Origin: Halobacteriaceae archaeon Tc-Br11_E2g27
GTDB taxonomy: Archaea > Halobacteriota > Halobacteria > Halobacteriales > Haloarculaceae
DNA length: 5,686 nucleotides
NCBI GenBank assembly: GCA_001564135.1
Contig: LKNH01000173.1
Span: forward strand, 1 to 5,686
Direction of reading: 5' to 3'
The notes beneath the pieces are model-generated. The model made no database searches. It worked only from the letters and a program-made list of their open reading frames with translations, and was not told the DNA's origin. The first letter of the stretch is position 1, and every line of letters begins with the position of its first letter. Below, piece after piece: positions 5,423 to 5,686 of the stretch. Both the position numbers and the translations under genes were made by a program.

Positions 5423-5686
5423 TTACTCCACGACGATTTTCCTGATTTTCACTCGCACATCGTTCCACGACACCGGAGCCACAAGCGCGAGCAACAACAG
5501 GCTCCCGAGCGGTTCGTTCTCGTAGATGTGGTTCAGGATGAGGTAGGTGACGATACCAAGTACGAGGCTTAGAATCCAGGCACCGGCGGCAATTCTGCCG
5601 ACGCGGGCTTTCATCGTGTTTGCGAGTTCGCTTGGGCTGTGGGAAATGCCCAAGAGGACGACATACAGAACGACTGGAACGGAGAC
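5423..5686 (-). CDS. Hypothetical membrane protein, C-terminal part (5' truncated by window edge)
   Basis: The frame is open from the right edge down to a TAA at 5423-5425, giving about 87 codons. A TTG at 5653 could serve as a start, but the residues before it (VPVVLYVVLL) are hydrophobic and in frame, so the gene most likely begins beyond the window. Visible parts are the end of one membrane segment, a polar stretch SHSPSELANTMKARVGRI, a long segment AGAWILSLVLGIVTYLIL, a short loop with acidic residues (NHIYENEP), a third segment LGSLLLLALVAPV, and a basic tail WNDVRVKIRKIVVE. By the positive-inside rule the tail should be cytoplasmic. I recognise no family. The stop lies one base from the pckA stop on the opposite strand. 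Confidence 0.7.
   Translation of the reverse strand, partial: VSVPVVLYVVLLGISHSPSELANTMKARVGRIAAGAWILSLVLGIVTYLILNHIYENEPLGSLLLLALVAPVSWNDVRVKIRKIVVE

Noticed and set aside
1..5686. CRISPR array, toxin-antitoxin, restriction or other defence system, tRNA or rRNA
   Set aside because: There are no regularly spaced direct repeats, no pair of small genes, no nuclease or methylase motifs, and no cloverleaf-like segment. The genes are metabolic, transport and signalling types.

Overview
The window reads as haloarchaeal chromosome. The support is acidic, Asp/Glu-rich proteins (clearest in pckA), moderately high GC in most genes, archaeal TATA-like boxes about 28-31 nt upstream of start codons that lack Shine-Dalgarno sites (SDR gene and pckA), and gene families common in halophilic archaea. 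No species can be named from this sequence.

Layout, left to right. Positions 1-93 hold the 3' end of a plus-strand gene whose last 30 residues fit cupin motif 2. It converges with selO (101-1495, minus), which encodes a SelO/YdiU-type protein AMPylase with all the expected catalytic residues visible. selO is clearly lower in GC than the other genes (about 47% against 60% in pckA, from three sampled 60-base rows each). Positions 1496-1801 are non-coding and unusually structured: a perfect 12-bp dyad sits over the likely selO promoter, followed by an 84-bp long inverted repeat resembling a MITE, then a separate 9-bp GC-rich hairpin. Next comes a 12-TM MFS transporter (1802-2974, minus). It is divergent from a short-chain dehydrogenase (3072-3782, plus) across a 97-bp shared promoter region. 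A separate promoter then drives pckA (3907-5421, plus), a divergent ATP-type PEP carboxykinase. pckA converges, with a single base between the stop codons, on a membrane protein gene (minus) that runs off the right edge.

How the genes may work together. pckA is a gluconeogenic enzyme. The MFS/SDR pair could handle uptake and oxidation of one substrate, but this rests only on their divergent arrangement. SelO would act independently, in redox or stress signalling by AMPylating proteins. The low GC of selO next to a MITE-like element suggests an insertion-prone or acquired segment. I see no defence system, CRISPR array, tRNA or rRNA gene. The items most worth a second look are the structured 1496-1801 region, the selO gene itself, and active-site departures in the SDR and PEPCK.
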